Part shown: positions 24,905 to 33,815 of the stretch, in pieces | Layout of the letters: each line of letters begins with the position of its first letter | Numbering within the stretch: position 1 is the first letter of the stretch | Assembly (NCBI RefSeq): GCF_010646885.2 | Contig: NZ_CP050700.1 | Location: forward strand, 5,400,001-5,464,000 | From: Desulfopila sp. IMCC35008 | GTDB taxonomy: Bacteria > Desulfobacterota > Desulfobulbia > Desulfobulbales > Desulfocapsaceae | Direction: 5' to 3' | Length of the DNA stretch: 64,000 bases | The notes under the pieces: model-generated | Told to the model about the DNA's origin: nothing | Seen by the model: only the letters and a program-made list of their open reading frames with translations | The model's database searches: none | Position numbers and translations under genes: made by a program

Positions 24905-26107
24905 TCAGACAATCTCAACCGCCTGGCGGGCGATCGCCAGCTCCTCGTTGGTTGGGATGCCCCAGATCTGCACGGCGGAATCCTTGGAGCTCAACAGCAG
25001 AGGTTTCTTGACCCGCTGCGCATTCACTTCTTTATCGATCACGATACCGAAAGCTTCCAGTCCTTCAACTGATTTCTCACGGACGATATCATCATTTTCA
25101 CCGATACCGGCGGTGAAAACAATAGCGTCCACCCTGCCAAGTGCCGCCATATAGGCTCCGATATACTTCCGGTTCCGGTACGTCTGGACATCAAGGGCAA
25201 GCTTTGCCTTCTCGTCACCTTTCTCAATGGCTTCGTGGATATCACGCATATCGTTGAGGCCGCAAAGCCCTTTCAGACCCGACTCCTTGTTCAGCATATT
25301 GTCGATGGCGTCAATATCCATGTCACAGTTGCGAGCCAGGAACGCATAAATAGCCGGATCGACATCGCCTGAACGGGTCCCCATGACCAGCCCCTCAAGC
25401 GGGGTCAGTCCCAGGGTGGTATCGATGGATTTGCCGTTTTTAACGGCGGTCATCGAGCAGCCGTTTCCAAGATGTACGGTGATGATATTCAGCTCTTCAG
25501 GCTTCTTGCCCATAAGACGTGCACACTCACGTGCTACAAACATATGAGAAGTGCCGTGAAAGCCATACCGGCGCACGCGATGCTTTTCGTACATCTCATA
25601 GGGCAGAGCGTAATGGTAGGCATGGGGAGGAATCGACTGATGGAAGGCGGTATCGAAGACGGCGACCTGCGGTGCTTCCGGGAACAGCTCACGAGCGACC
25701 ATGATACCGTCAAGATTGGCCGGATTATGCAGGGGGGCGAGCGGCACAGTTTTCAGAATGGCTGCCAAAACCTCGTCCGTGATCAGGGTCGGCTGGTGGA
25801 ACTCCTCCCCGCCATGAACGACCCTGTGGCCAACAGCACCGATATCGGCACGATCGGTAATAACACCTTTGTCCTTATCAGAGAGCAGTTCCACCGCCTT
25901 ACGCATTCCATGCTCATGATCGGGCACCTTCTCCTGGATCTTGATGACCTCTTCACCATCCGTATCCGGCCGCAGCTCACATTTAATCAAACCCTCCGGT
26001 TCGCCAATCCTTTCCACCAGTCCAGAAGCCAGGACCGACTCATCCGCCATGTCAAGAAGCTGAAACTTGATTGAAGAGCTTCCTGAGTTAATTACCAATA
26101 CTTTCAC
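24905..26107 (-). CDS. ackA: Acetate kinase
   Basis: 400 residues, standard length. It interconverts acetyl phosphate and ADP with acetate and ATP. The start MKVLVINSGSSSIKFQLLD holds the N-terminal ATPase fold signature; AVGHRVVHGGEEF, LAPLHNPANL, AVFDTAFHQSIPPHAYHYALP, RRYGFHGTSHMFVA (catalytic region), HLGNGCSMTAV, GTRSGDVDPAI and VFTAGIGEND are all present. No phosphotransacetylase gene is next to it; it is monocistronic with its own terminator. It gives substrate-level ATP from acetyl-CoA in this anaerobe. Confidence 0.97.
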   Translation of the reverse strand: MKVLVINSGSSSIKFQLLDMADESVLASGLVERIGEPEGLIKCELRPDTDGEEVIKIQEKVPDHEHGMRKAVELLSDKDKGVITDRADIGAVGHRVVHGGEEFHQPTLITDEVLAAILKTVPLAPLHNPANLDGIMVARELFPEAPQVAVFDTAFHQSIPPHAYHYALPYEMYEKHRVRRYGFHGTSHMFVARECARLMGKKPEELNIITVHLGNGCSMTAVKNGKSIDTTLGLTPLEGLVMGTRSGDVDPAIYAFLARNCDMDIDAIDNMLNKESGLKGLCGLNDMRDIHEAIEKGDEKAKLALDVQTYRNRKYIGAYMAALGRVDAIVFTAGIGENDDIVREKSVEGLEAFGIVIDKEVNAQRVKKPLLLSSKDSAVQIWGIPTNEELAIARQAVEIV

Positions 26108-26786
26108 TTTGTTCCTCTTTTCTGCTTGTGCCTTTCAGGCTCTGAAAATTCACACATCTGCCGGCGAATGCAGTGACAGACATTTGGCCCACCGACAGGT
26201 TTATAGTCTCCCGCCCAACAGTGCCCTGGTGGGAGGCACTTCCGGCACACAATGCGCTCAGAAGTGGGCAGGGTTTCAATTTTTTTTGAAGGTGGCAGGC
26301 ATAATAGCCGAGAAGATACGGAGAAACAAGTCTTTTCACCAAACCAGAGCATGAAATGAGGTTTTTATTCAAACCACAGCTGTGCCTGTATATGCAATGT
26401 CACCCCCGTCACCAGCAGACAAGAATTCTATACATTGATATTTATATCATATATTTATGAAGTATTCATTGTTCCTTTATTTTAGATGAATAACCCGCCA
26501 CCAATTGGTACGACCCATTACCACTACTGGTCTGACCATAACATTTTATTCTTACCTGTTTTTATGACACAAAAGAGTATAAGTACAGACATCAAGCTTT
26601 ACTGGAAAAGTCTCATCATCTGATCTATACTGCGGGAGGCGACCGTTCGTCAGGATGTACAGTACGACTGAAAAACTTTCATTTCCGATCATAAAACCGG
26701 GCTCTCACCAGAGACCCAGCTTTTTTGTGATATCACGAGCCCCACGGGGCTTTACCACCAAAGCTACTCTACCAGAGGAGGTTGCA
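26108..26786. other. Intergenic region between ackA and the DctP gene
   Basis: 679 bases without a credible gene. It contains a small hairpin AGTGCC/GGCACT near 26219-26239 and a strongly AT-rich stretch about 26425-26490 that could hold promoters. An open frame runs from 26655 into the DctP gene but has no ribosome site. Confidence 0.5.
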
Positions 26787-27860
26787 ATGAAACGTGTTTT
26801 TCGGATGTTGATCGCTTTATCCATTCTGCTCATTATCGCCACACCGGCCATGGCCCAGAAAAAAGTCCGTTGGAAGCTGGCCATGACCTGGTCTTCCACC
26901 CTTGCCCCATTCTCCACCGCTGTCTTCAACTTCGCCAAGATGGTTGAAGAAATGAGCGGCGGTAATTTCATCATCCGGGTAGAGGGCGCCGAAAAACACA
27001 AGGCGGCTCTTGGGATTCTCGACATGACCAAAGGCGGCCAGTATGAGATGGGCCACACAGCCTCTTATTACTGGAAAGGCAAGGACATCTCCACCGTATT
27101 TTTCTGCACCGTCCCGTTCGGTATGAACGTGGATGAGCAAAATGCCTGGTTTTACCACGGCGGCGGCATGGAGCTGATGCAAAAAACCTACGACAAGTTT
27201 AATGTGCTGAGCTTTCCGGGGGGTAATACAGGCGTCCAGATGGGTGGCTGGTTCCAGAAAGAAATCAACTCACTGGATGATCTCAAGGGACTGAAGATGC
27301 GTATCCCGGGTCTTGCCGGTGAGGTGTTTGCCAAGCTCGGCGTCAATGTCACCAATATTCCTCCGGGTGAGCTCTACACGTCTCTTGATCGCGGCACCAT
27401 CGACGCCCTTGAGTGGGTCGGACCCGCCATGGATATCAAGATGGGATTCCACAAGATCGCACCCTACTATTACACCGGCTGGCACGAGCCTGCCACCGAG
27501 CTGCAGTTCCTGATCAACAAGAGAGAGTACGAAAAATTACCGCCGGAATACCAGGCCATGCTGGTCACCGCCATGAAGGCTGCAACCGCCGATATGTACT
27601 CGGACAACTTTGCCGGCAGCGCTGAAGCGTGGGCCCAGATGAAAACAGAATACCCGAACATCGAGGTCAAAACCTTTCCGAAGCCGGTATTACAGGCGAT
27701 GAAAAAGGCGGCCGACGAACTGTATGACGAATATGCAACAAAGGATGCAGGATTCAAGGAGGTCCTGGAATCACAACGTGCCTACATGAAAAAGGCACGC
27801 GCCTGGACAACCATCTCCGAATACAATTATATCCAGACATCAGAAGAGCTCAGTAAATAA
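26787..27860 (+). CDS. TRAP transporter substrate-binding protein (DctP family)
   Basis: 357 residues with a signal peptide (MKRVFRMLIALSILLIIATPAMAQ). The mature protein starts VRWKLAMTWSSTLAPF and contains LKMRIPGLAGEVFAKLGVNV with the family Arg, then LDRGTIDALEWVGPAMD and FHKIAPYYYTGWHEP. This is the subgroup that includes 2-oxo acid binders such as TakP; the ligand is likely a carboxylate bound by the Arg. GAGGAGGT precedes the ATG at 26787, so the longer upstream frame is not used. No DctQ/DctM membrane subunits are nearby; DUF2237 follows by 70 bases. Confidence 0.88.
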   Translation: MKRVFRMLIALSILLIIATPAMAQKKVRWKLAMTWSSTLAPFSTAVFNFAKMVEEMSGGNFIIRVEGAEKHKAALGILDMTKGGQYEMGHTASYYWKGKDISTVFFCTVPFGMNVDEQNAWFYHGGGMELMQKTYDKFNVLSFPGGNTGVQMGGWFQKEINSLDDLKGLKMRIPGLAGEVFAKLGVNVTNIPPGELYTSLDRGTIDALEWVGPAMDIKMGFHKIAPYYYTGWHEPATELQFLINKREYEKLPPEYQAMLVTAMKAATADMYSDNFAGSAEAWAQMKTEYPNIEVKTFPKPVLQAMKKAADELYDEYATKDAGFKEVLESQRAYMKKARAWTTISEYNYIQTSEELSK

Positions 27861-27930
27861 CAGCCCAAACGGAAACCGCCGCACGAACTCATTCGGGCGG
27901 CGGCCCTTCTCCAGCACCCCGGAGGAACAG

Positions 27931-28302
27931 ATGAGTATCAACGTGCTCGGTACACCCCTTGAAACCTGCAACACCAATCCGCTTACCGGTTATACCCGGG
28001 AAGGGAGCTGCCTGGAAATCGTAGGGGATGTCGGCAGGCACGTCATTTGTGTCCGTGTCACTGCGGAATTTTTGATGTTTTCAAAAGCGGTGGGCAACGA
28101 TTTGTCTACCCCCATGCCGATGTTTGACTTTCCGGGTTTAAAACCCGGCGACCGCTGGTGCCTTTGCGCCCCGCGCTGGAAAGAGGCGCTCGACCACGGC
28201 ATGGCCCCACCTGTAATCCTGATGGCCACCCACCACTCCGCCCTCGAGATTGTTACCCTGGAAGATTTGCTGACCCACTCGTATCATGAAGGACAGAACT
28301 GA
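27931..28302 (+). CDS. DUF2237 family protein
   Basis: 123 residues, matching DUF2237 along its length: NVLGTPLETCNTNPLTGYTREGSC at the start (in two conserved halves), GRHVICVRVTAEFL, GNDLSTP, FPGLKPGDRWCLCAPRW and a C-terminal LEIVTLEDLL. Several Cys and acidic residues are conserved in the family, whose function is not known. GGAGG precedes the ATG. It follows the DctP gene by 70 bases and may share its transcript. Confidence 0.85.
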   Translation: MSINVLGTPLETCNTNPLTGYTREGSCLEIVGDVGRHVICVRVTAEFLMFSKAVGNDLSTPMPMFDFPGLKPGDRWCLCAPRWKEALDHGMAPPVILMATHHSALEIVTLEDLLTHSYHEGQN

Positions 28303-28337
28303 TTATTTTTCTCCCTGAGCCGCCCTCTCCCTTATGA

Positions 28338-28363
28338 GGGGTCAGACCTGAGGTCTAAACCCC
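28338..28363 (+). terminator. Hairpin after the DUF2237 gene
   Basis: GGGGT and AGACCT pair with AGGTCT and ACCCC around a single-base loop with small bulges. No T-tract follows. Confidence 0.4.
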
Positions 28364-28473
28364 GGCGCCCTCCGGTTGCAGAAATTATTGTGGACGATGG
28401 TTCCCGGATGTAGCATAGTTTATTCGACACACGGCACCCTTCCCCACTTGAGCCCTTCAACCTTGAGGTATCC

Positions 28474-29622
28474 ATGGACGTAACCAAATTTGCCATCCCG
28501 GAAGTCATCTTCGGCCGCGGCAGCATCAACCATGCGGGGCAGTGCGCCCTGCGGCTGGGTGCAAAAAAAGTTTTCCTGGTCAGTGATTCCGGTATCGAGG
28601 AGGCTGGCTGGGTCGATAAACTCACAGATATCCTTAAAAGTGAAGGAATTGAGTGGGTCTACTACCCTGGAGTGACTTCTAATCCGCGGGATTCAGAGGT
28701 GGAACTGGGTGCCGAGCTCTACCGGAAGAACGGCACGGATGTGATCATCGCCATCGGCGGCGGCAGCGCCCTCGATACCGCCAAGGGGATCGCCATCCTG
28801 GCTTCCAATGGCGGCCGCATCCAGGATTACGAGGGAGCCAACCGCGTCAACCGACCCCTGCCGCCGATGGTTCTTATTACAACCACCGCTGGCAGCGGTT
28901 CGGATATCTCACAATTCTGCATCATCACCGATGTCCAGAGAGGGGTCAAGATGTCCATCATTACCCGCACTCTCGTCCCCAACATTTCCATTGTCGATCC
29001 GCTGATACTGAGGACCAAGAGTGAAACCCTCATCATCCACTCCGCCGTCGATGCCCTGGCCCACGCCATCGAATCCTACATGTCGACCATTTCCTCCCCT
29101 TTTACCGAGATGCATTCGTTAAAGGCGATTGACATCATCCTGGAAAGCCTGCCCAGCGCTATCAAGACCCGATCGCTGGATGCCCTGGAACAGCTCAGTG
29201 TCGCTTCCGTTTCTGCCTCGATGGCCTTCAGCAACGCAAGCCTTGGGGCCGAACATGCCCTGGCCCACTCCCTCGGCGGTTATTTCGATATGCCCCACGG
29301 GGTGGTCCACCCAATATTACTTACAGCTGTCATGCGCCATAACGCCCGTCTGGCTCCCGAAAAGATGGCTCATATCGGCAAGGTGATCCTTAAAAAAAGC
29401 CAGGGTAACAATGAGGAGACAGCCCTGGCAGGCATTATGAAACTTGAAAATTTCTTTGCAACTCTTGGCGTCCACACCAAACTGCACCAGGAATTGAGCG
29501 AAAAACAGAAACAGTATCTGGAGCCGATCTGCAAGGTAGCGGTCAACGATGCCTGCAACCTCACCAACCCGCAACCGGCTACCTGGAACGAGCTTCATAA
29601 TATTTGTATGGAGGTCTGGTAA
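28474..29622 (+). CDS. Iron-containing alcohol dehydrogenase (group III)
   Basis: 382 residues; NAD(P)-dependent alcohol/aldehyde interconversion. The N-terminal Rossmann-like half has VIIAIGGGSALDTAKGIAIL. The C-terminal helical half carries the metal ligands: Asp and His in SAVDALAHAIESY, then His in EHALAHSLGGYFDMPHG. GAGG precedes the ATG. Its stop overlaps the start of the histidine kinase gene by one base, so the enzyme and the two-component system are one transcript. A second Fe-ADH lies at 32475. The physiological alcohol is unknown. Confidence 0.93.
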   Translation: MDVTKFAIPEVIFGRGSINHAGQCALRLGAKKVFLVSDSGIEEAGWVDKLTDILKSEGIEWVYYPGVTSNPRDSEVELGAELYRKNGTDVIIAIGGGSALDTAKGIAILASNGGRIQDYEGANRVNRPLPPMVLITTTAGSGSDISQFCIITDVQRGVKMSIITRTLVPNISIVDPLILRTKSETLIIHSAVDALAHAIESYMSTISSPFTEMHSLKAIDIILESLPSAIKTRSLDALEQLSVASVSASMAFSNASLGAEHALAHSLGGYFDMPHGVVHPILLTAVMRHNARLAPEKMAHIGKVILKKSQGNNEETALAGIMKLENFFATLGVHTKLHQELSEKQKQYLEPICKVAVNDACNLTNPQPATWNELHNICMEVW

Positions 29623-30818
29623 TGAGCGCTCCGACCCTGGAAGACCTGATCGGCATAGAACATTGCAAGCTCGGTTTTTATCAGGATCTGCAGCAAAAAG
29701 TCGAGCAGCTCAAAACAACCAACCTCAAGCTGGAAAAAAAGCGGCAAGAGATGCAGGCCGTCCTGGATGGAATTACCGACCTGATGCTCGTTCTCTCAGA
29801 CGACTTGAGAATATTACGAGTCAACCATGTGGTGAACAAGCGCTACCCCGATGTCGACCCGACCACGCTGCACTGTTACGAGCTGCTTAGAAAACGCAAG
29901 AGCCCGTGCCCGGACTGCCCGGTCAGAAAAGCTCTTGATAACAGGCAGGTGGTTAAAGAGAGGTCCTCTTACCGGGTTGGCAATGGCATAAAGCATTTTG
30001 AGATTATCGCCTCGCCGTTGAAAAGCGATCCGACCGGTGAGCGTCAGGCGTTGCTCTTTAAACGCGATGTCACCCTGGAAAAGGAGTACCAGGATAAATT
30101 CTACCAGGCAGAGAAAATGGCCACCGTCGGCACCCTCGCAGCCGGTGTCGCCCATGAAATCAATAACCCGCTGGCTGCCATCAGCGGCTTTGCCGAGGGG
30201 TTGCAGCGCAAGCTGGGCAAACTCGAGCAGGCTGTCGACAAGGAACTGGCGGACGATTTCCGGGAATACACCGCCACCATCATGAGCGAGTGCCTGCGCT
30301 GCCGCGATATCGTCCGGACCCTGCTCACCTTCAGCCGCCCTGTCGGCTCCCGCCTGAGTACCGTAGACATGAACAAGTGCGTCAATGACACCCTCTTTAT
30401 CCTCAAACATCATTTCAAAGACCGGCACGGGGTCACCGTTGAGACCGACCTGGGCCAGGACCTGCCCGTCATCCTCGGCGACGAATCCCAGCTCAAGCAA
30501 GTGATCATCAACCTGATAACCAACGCCTTCGACGCCACCGGTGAAGGCGGACGCATCGATATCACCACCCGTACCGGTCAGCGCGGCACCGTCGAGCTGA
30601 TCGTTGAAGATACAGGTTGCGGCATCCCGTGGGATATCCAGGACAAACTGTTTGAGCCGTTCTTTTCTACCAAGCAGGTGGGCCAGGGCATCGGTATTGG
30701 TTTATCGATGTGTTATTCCATCGTCCAGAATCATCATGGGGAAATATTTGTCTGCAGCGATGCAGGCAAGGGAGCCTCTTTCAAGGTCACCCTGCCGGGA
30801 GAGGGAAACGATGACTGA
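29622..30818 (+). CDS. PAS-domain sensor histidine kinase
   Basis: 398 residues, soluble. A short coiled coil (LQQKVEQLKTTNLKLEKKRQ) leads into a PAS domain (about 45-160) with a Cys cluster in CYELLRKRKSPCPDCPV, a feature that could bind metal or sense redox. The phospho-acceptor His is in GTLAAGVAHEINNPLAAISG (HisKA). The ATPase domain shows QLKQVIINLITNAFDA, DTGCGIP and GIGIGLSMCYSIV. GGAGG precedes the ATG; the start overlaps the ADH stop. Its partner is the sigma54 activator starting eight bases inside the end of this gene. Confidence 0.92.
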   Translation: MSAPTLEDLIGIEHCKLGFYQDLQQKVEQLKTTNLKLEKKRQEMQAVLDGITDLMLVLSDDLRILRVNHVVNKRYPDVDPTTLHCYELLRKRKSPCPDCPVRKALDNRQVVKERSSYRVGNGIKHFEIIASPLKSDPTGERQALLFKRDVTLEKEYQDKFYQAEKMATVGTLAAGVAHEINNPLAAISGFAEGLQRKLGKLEQAVDKELADDFREYTATIMSECLRCRDIVRTLLTFSRPVGSRLSTVDMNKCVNDTLFILKHHFKDRHGVTVETDLGQDLPVILGDESQLKQVIINLITNAFDATGEGGRIDITTRTGQRGTVELIVEDTGCGIPWDIQDKLFEPFFSTKQVGQGIGIGLSMCYSIVQNHHGEIFVCSDAGKGASFKVTLPGEGNDD

Positions 30819-32151
30819 AGAGAAGTACAAGGTGCTGGTGGTCGATGACGAAGAACCGATCCGCAGACTCCTCTCCAAAGAACTGGCAACGCCTGAAAGA
30901 CACGTACTGGTTGCTGAAAACGGGGCGGACGCCATGACCATGGCGATCAACTACTGGTTTGACGTCATCCTGCTGGACCTGCGGTTGCCCGACGTCAAGG
31001 GGCTGGAGCTGCTGATCGAGATCAAGGAACTGGTTCCCCATACCGAGGTGGTCATGATCACCGGTCACGGGGACGTAGACAGCGCAGTCGAGGCGATGAA
31101 GCTGGGAGCCTACGACTTCATCCGTAAACCGTTTAATCTCGACCAGATGGAAATGGTGGTTGAAAAAGCCCACCAGCGCGTTGTCCTGGCCCGGGAAAAC
31201 ACGATTCTCCGCAACAACTCCTCCGATCAACTCCCCGCCCGGCTGATCGGCAACTCCAGGGCAATCCGGGATATCCGGTTCCTGATCGAGAAAGTCGCCC
31301 CAGCTTCCATACCGGTACTGATCACCGGCGAATCAGGTGCCGGAAAAGACGTGGTTGCCAGGATGATTCACCAGCGGTCACTGCGGGCAGAGAAACAGAT
31401 CGTGATCAAGAACTGCGCCTCCCTGCAGAAGGAGCTGGCCCGAAGCGAACTCTTCGGACACAGGAAAGGCGCCTTCACTGGGGCCGAGGAGTCCAGTGAA
31501 GGGTTGTTAACCTATGCTCATGATTCCACTCTTTTCCTTGACGAGATAGGTGAGCTTCCAGCGGGTGTCCAGGCCTCGCTGCTCCGGGTTCTGGAGACCC
31601 AGACATTTCGGAGGGTTGGGGAAAAGGATGAAAGGGTCGTCAATATCCGCTTTCTTTTTGCCACCAACCGTGACCTTGCCCGGGAAGTCCGGGATGGGAA
31701 TTTTAACGAGGCCTTCCTTCACCGGATCAATGCCTTCCGCATAGAAATCCCCCCGCTCTGTGAGCGTAAAGAGGACCTGCCCCTGCTGGTCGATTACTTC
31801 CTCGCCAAGCTGGCACCCGATAGCGGTGAATACCGCATCGCCACCGGGGCCATGAACTGTATCATGAATTACGGCTGGCCCGGCAATGTCCGTGAGTTGC
31901 GAAACGTGATCGAACGATCCATCATCCTCTCTGAGAACAATCTCATCACCGAAAGATGTCTGCCGGCAGAGATGGTTGACGATAACGACACGGATGGTGA
32001 CAACCTGACCCTTGAGGCAATCGAGAAGAAACATATCCTCAAGATCCTCGACTTTCATAACGGCAACCGGCAAAAGACCGCCGAGGCATTGGGCATAAGC
32101 CGGAAAACACTCTATCGAAAAATGAACAAGTATTTGGAACCATCGGCCTGA
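30811..32151 (+). CDS. Sigma54-dependent response regulator (NtrC family)
   Basis: 446 residues: a receiver domain (KVLVVDDEE; DVILLDLRLPD with the phospho-Asp; final Lys in FIRKPFN), then an AAA+ domain with Walker A GESGAGKDVVA, ELFGHRKGAFTGAEE (GAFTGA loop contacting sigma54) and LFLDEIGELP, then a Fis-type helix-turn-helix (RQKTAEALGISRKTLYRKMNKY). The start at 30811 overlaps the kinase stop by eight bases. It likely activates the flanking alcohol/aldehyde oxidation genes; an imperfect -24/-12-like site lies before the second ADH. Confidence 0.94.
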   Translation: MTEEKYKVLVVDDEEPIRRLLSKELATPERHVLVAENGADAMTMAINYWFDVILLDLRLPDVKGLELLIEIKELVPHTEVVMITGHGDVDSAVEAMKLGAYDFIRKPFNLDQMEMVVEKAHQRVVLARENTILRNNSSDQLPARLIGNSRAIRDIRFLIEKVAPASIPVLITGESGAGKDVVARMIHQRSLRAEKQIVIKNCASLQKELARSELFGHRKGAFTGAEESSEGLLTYAHDSTLFLDEIGELPAGVQASLLRVLETQTFRRVGEKDERVVNIRFLFATNRDLAREVRDGNFNEAFLHRINAFRIEIPPLCERKEDLPLLVDYFLAKLAPDSGEYRIATGAMNCIMNYGWPGNVRELRNVIERSIILSENNLITERCLPAEMVDDNDTDGDNLTLEAIEKKHILKILDFHNGNRQKTAEALGISRKTLYRKMNKYLEPSA

Positions 32152-32180
32152 ACAGGAAGACAAAAGTACCCATTCCCCCA

Positions 32181-32215
32181 TCACCCCGGGTCATTTTGAC
32201 CCGGGGTGATTTTTT
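32181..32215 (+). terminator. Intrinsic terminator after the response-regulator gene
   Basis: TCACCCCGGGTCA pairs perfectly with TGACCCGGGGTGA (13 bp, 3-nt loop), followed by six T. It ends the ADH-kinase-regulator transcript. Confidence 0.95.
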
Positions 32216-32382
32216 ACCCTGTATTCTCTGCAGCTCCAGACGTTTTATCTCTATGTTATTTTCCCCGGCAAGGACCTTTCCAGGATGTGCCCGGGTCAAC
32301 CTTCCCTGAGACCGGTGACACCTTCAAACCCTATGCTACTGATTTTATTAGATTTACAAAACAGGCATACCTCTTGCTAGAT

Positions 32383-32399
32383 TGGCACTGTCGTTTGTA
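32383..32399 (+). promoter_or_regulatory. Imperfect sigma54-like promoter before the second Fe-ADH
   Basis: TGGCAC (32383-32388) is a perfect -24 element; TTTGT follows where TTGC is expected, so the -12 element is off by a base or degenerate. It lies about 75 bases before the gene start and next to a sigma54-activator gene. The rest of the gap 32216-32474 shows no gene. Confidence 0.3.
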
Positions 32400-32474
32400 T
32401 GAATGTGCCGACTACTGAAGCCTCCCTGCTTACTAGCCGGTCCTTTCCCAATAAACATAAAATCGAGGTGTGTT

Positions 32475-33656
32475 ATGGCAATTCGTGAAGAGGTATACGG
32501 TTACTTTATCCCCAGTGTTACCCTGATAGGCATCGGAGCAGCGAAAGAGATACCTGGAAAAATTGCAGCTCTCGGCGGAACCAAACCACTCATCGTCACC
32601 GACAAGGGCATCACCGCAGCGGGAATAACCAAGGAGATCACTGATCTGCTGGACGCTGCAAAAATGGAATATGTGGTATTTGACGAAACCATTCCCAACC
32701 CCACCGACACCAACGTTCACGACGGTGTGGATGTTTACAGAAATAACGGCTGTGACAGCCTGATCACCCTTGGAGGCGGCTCCTCACATGACTGTGGCAA
32801 GGGGGTCGGCCTTGTTGTTGCCAACGAAGGTAAGATCCAGGACTTCGAGGGTGTGGATAAATCCACCAAATCAATGCCTCCCTATGTTGCAGTGAACACT
32901 ACCGCCGGAACCGCCTCTGAGATGACCCGTTTCTGCATCATCACCGATACCTCAAGAAAGGTGAAGATGGCTATCGTCGACTGGCGCTGCACCCCCAATA
33001 TCGCCATTGACGATCCAATGCTGATGATGGGAATGCCTCCTGCACTGACCGCCGCCACCGGCATGGACGCCCTCACCCACGCGGTGGAGGCGTATGTCTC
33101 GACCATCGCTACCCCCATGACTGACTCAGCAGCGGAGAAAGCAATTGAGCTTATCGCCTCTCACCTGCGCCCGGCTGTTGCCAACGGCAACGACATCAAT
33201 GCCCGCGAGGGAATGTGTTACGCCCAGTACCTGGCCGGAATGGCTTTCAATAACGCCAGCCTCGGTCACGTCCATGCCATGGCCCACCAGCTTGGCGGCT
33301 TCTACGACCTGCCCCACGGCGAGTGCAACGCCATCCTGCTGCCCCATGTCTCCGAATTTAACCTGATCGCCAAAATGGAACGATTTGCCAAGATCGCACA
33401 GCTGATGGGTGAAGACACCATGGGACTCTCAACGCGCGATGCAGCCGACCTGGCCCTGGAAGCAATCCGTAAGCTCTCTTCCGATATCGGTATCCCATCC
33501 GGCCTTATCGAACTCGGCAAGCGTTACGGCAAGGAAGTGAAAGAAGAAGATATCGAAACCATGACCGGCAATGCCCAAAAAGATGCCTGCGGGCTGACCA
33601 ACCCACGAGTTCCATCTGATCTTGATGTAGCTGCCATTTATAAAGCGGCTCTGTAA
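32475..33656 (+). CDS. Iron-containing alcohol dehydrogenase (group III, DhaT/Adh2-like)
   Basis: 393 residues. SLITLGGGSSHDCGKGVGLV binds the dinucleotide; TGMDALTHAVEAYVST and VHAMAHQLGGFYDLPHGECNA supply the Asp/His metal ligands. KDACGLTNPR near the end is typical of the Adh2/DhaT group, which oxidises or reduces primary alcohols and 1,3-propanediol. GAGGTG precedes the ATG at 32475, which is chosen over an upstream in-frame ATG lacking a site. The AOR gene follows by 160 bases, so alcohol to aldehyde to acid oxidation is plausible. Confidence 0.94.
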   Translation: MAIREEVYGYFIPSVTLIGIGAAKEIPGKIAALGGTKPLIVTDKGITAAGITKEITDLLDAAKMEYVVFDETIPNPTDTNVHDGVDVYRNNGCDSLITLGGGSSHDCGKGVGLVVANEGKIQDFEGVDKSTKSMPPYVAVNTTAGTASEMTRFCIITDTSRKVKMAIVDWRCTPNIAIDDPMLMMGMPPALTAATGMDALTHAVEAYVSTIATPMTDSAAEKAIELIASHLRPAVANGNDINAREGMCYAQYLAGMAFNNASLGHVHAMAHQLGGFYDLPHGECNAILLPHVSEFNLIAKMERFAKIAQLMGEDTMGLSTRDAADLALEAIRKLSSDIGIPSGLIELGKRYGKEVKEEDIETMTGNAQKDACGLTNPRVPSDLDVAAIYKAAL

Positions 33657-33815
33657 GTTCTCCTCCCGCGGGACCTGCTCATATTGCCTTCCGGGCGGGT
33701 TCCGCGCACTCAACATAATTTCCCAGCACATCATATGTGACCAGTAAGCAGGATAACTGTTCACTTAATTTTTCATTTGCAGATGTACCTGTATAACAAG
33801 CCCGAGGTGAGAGTA

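Noticed and set aside
25472..26074. 200-codon plus-strand frame
   Set aside because: Antisense to the well-conserved ackA gene.
26655..26786. N-terminal extension of the DctP protein
   Set aside because: A strong ribosome site and signal peptide start at 26787.
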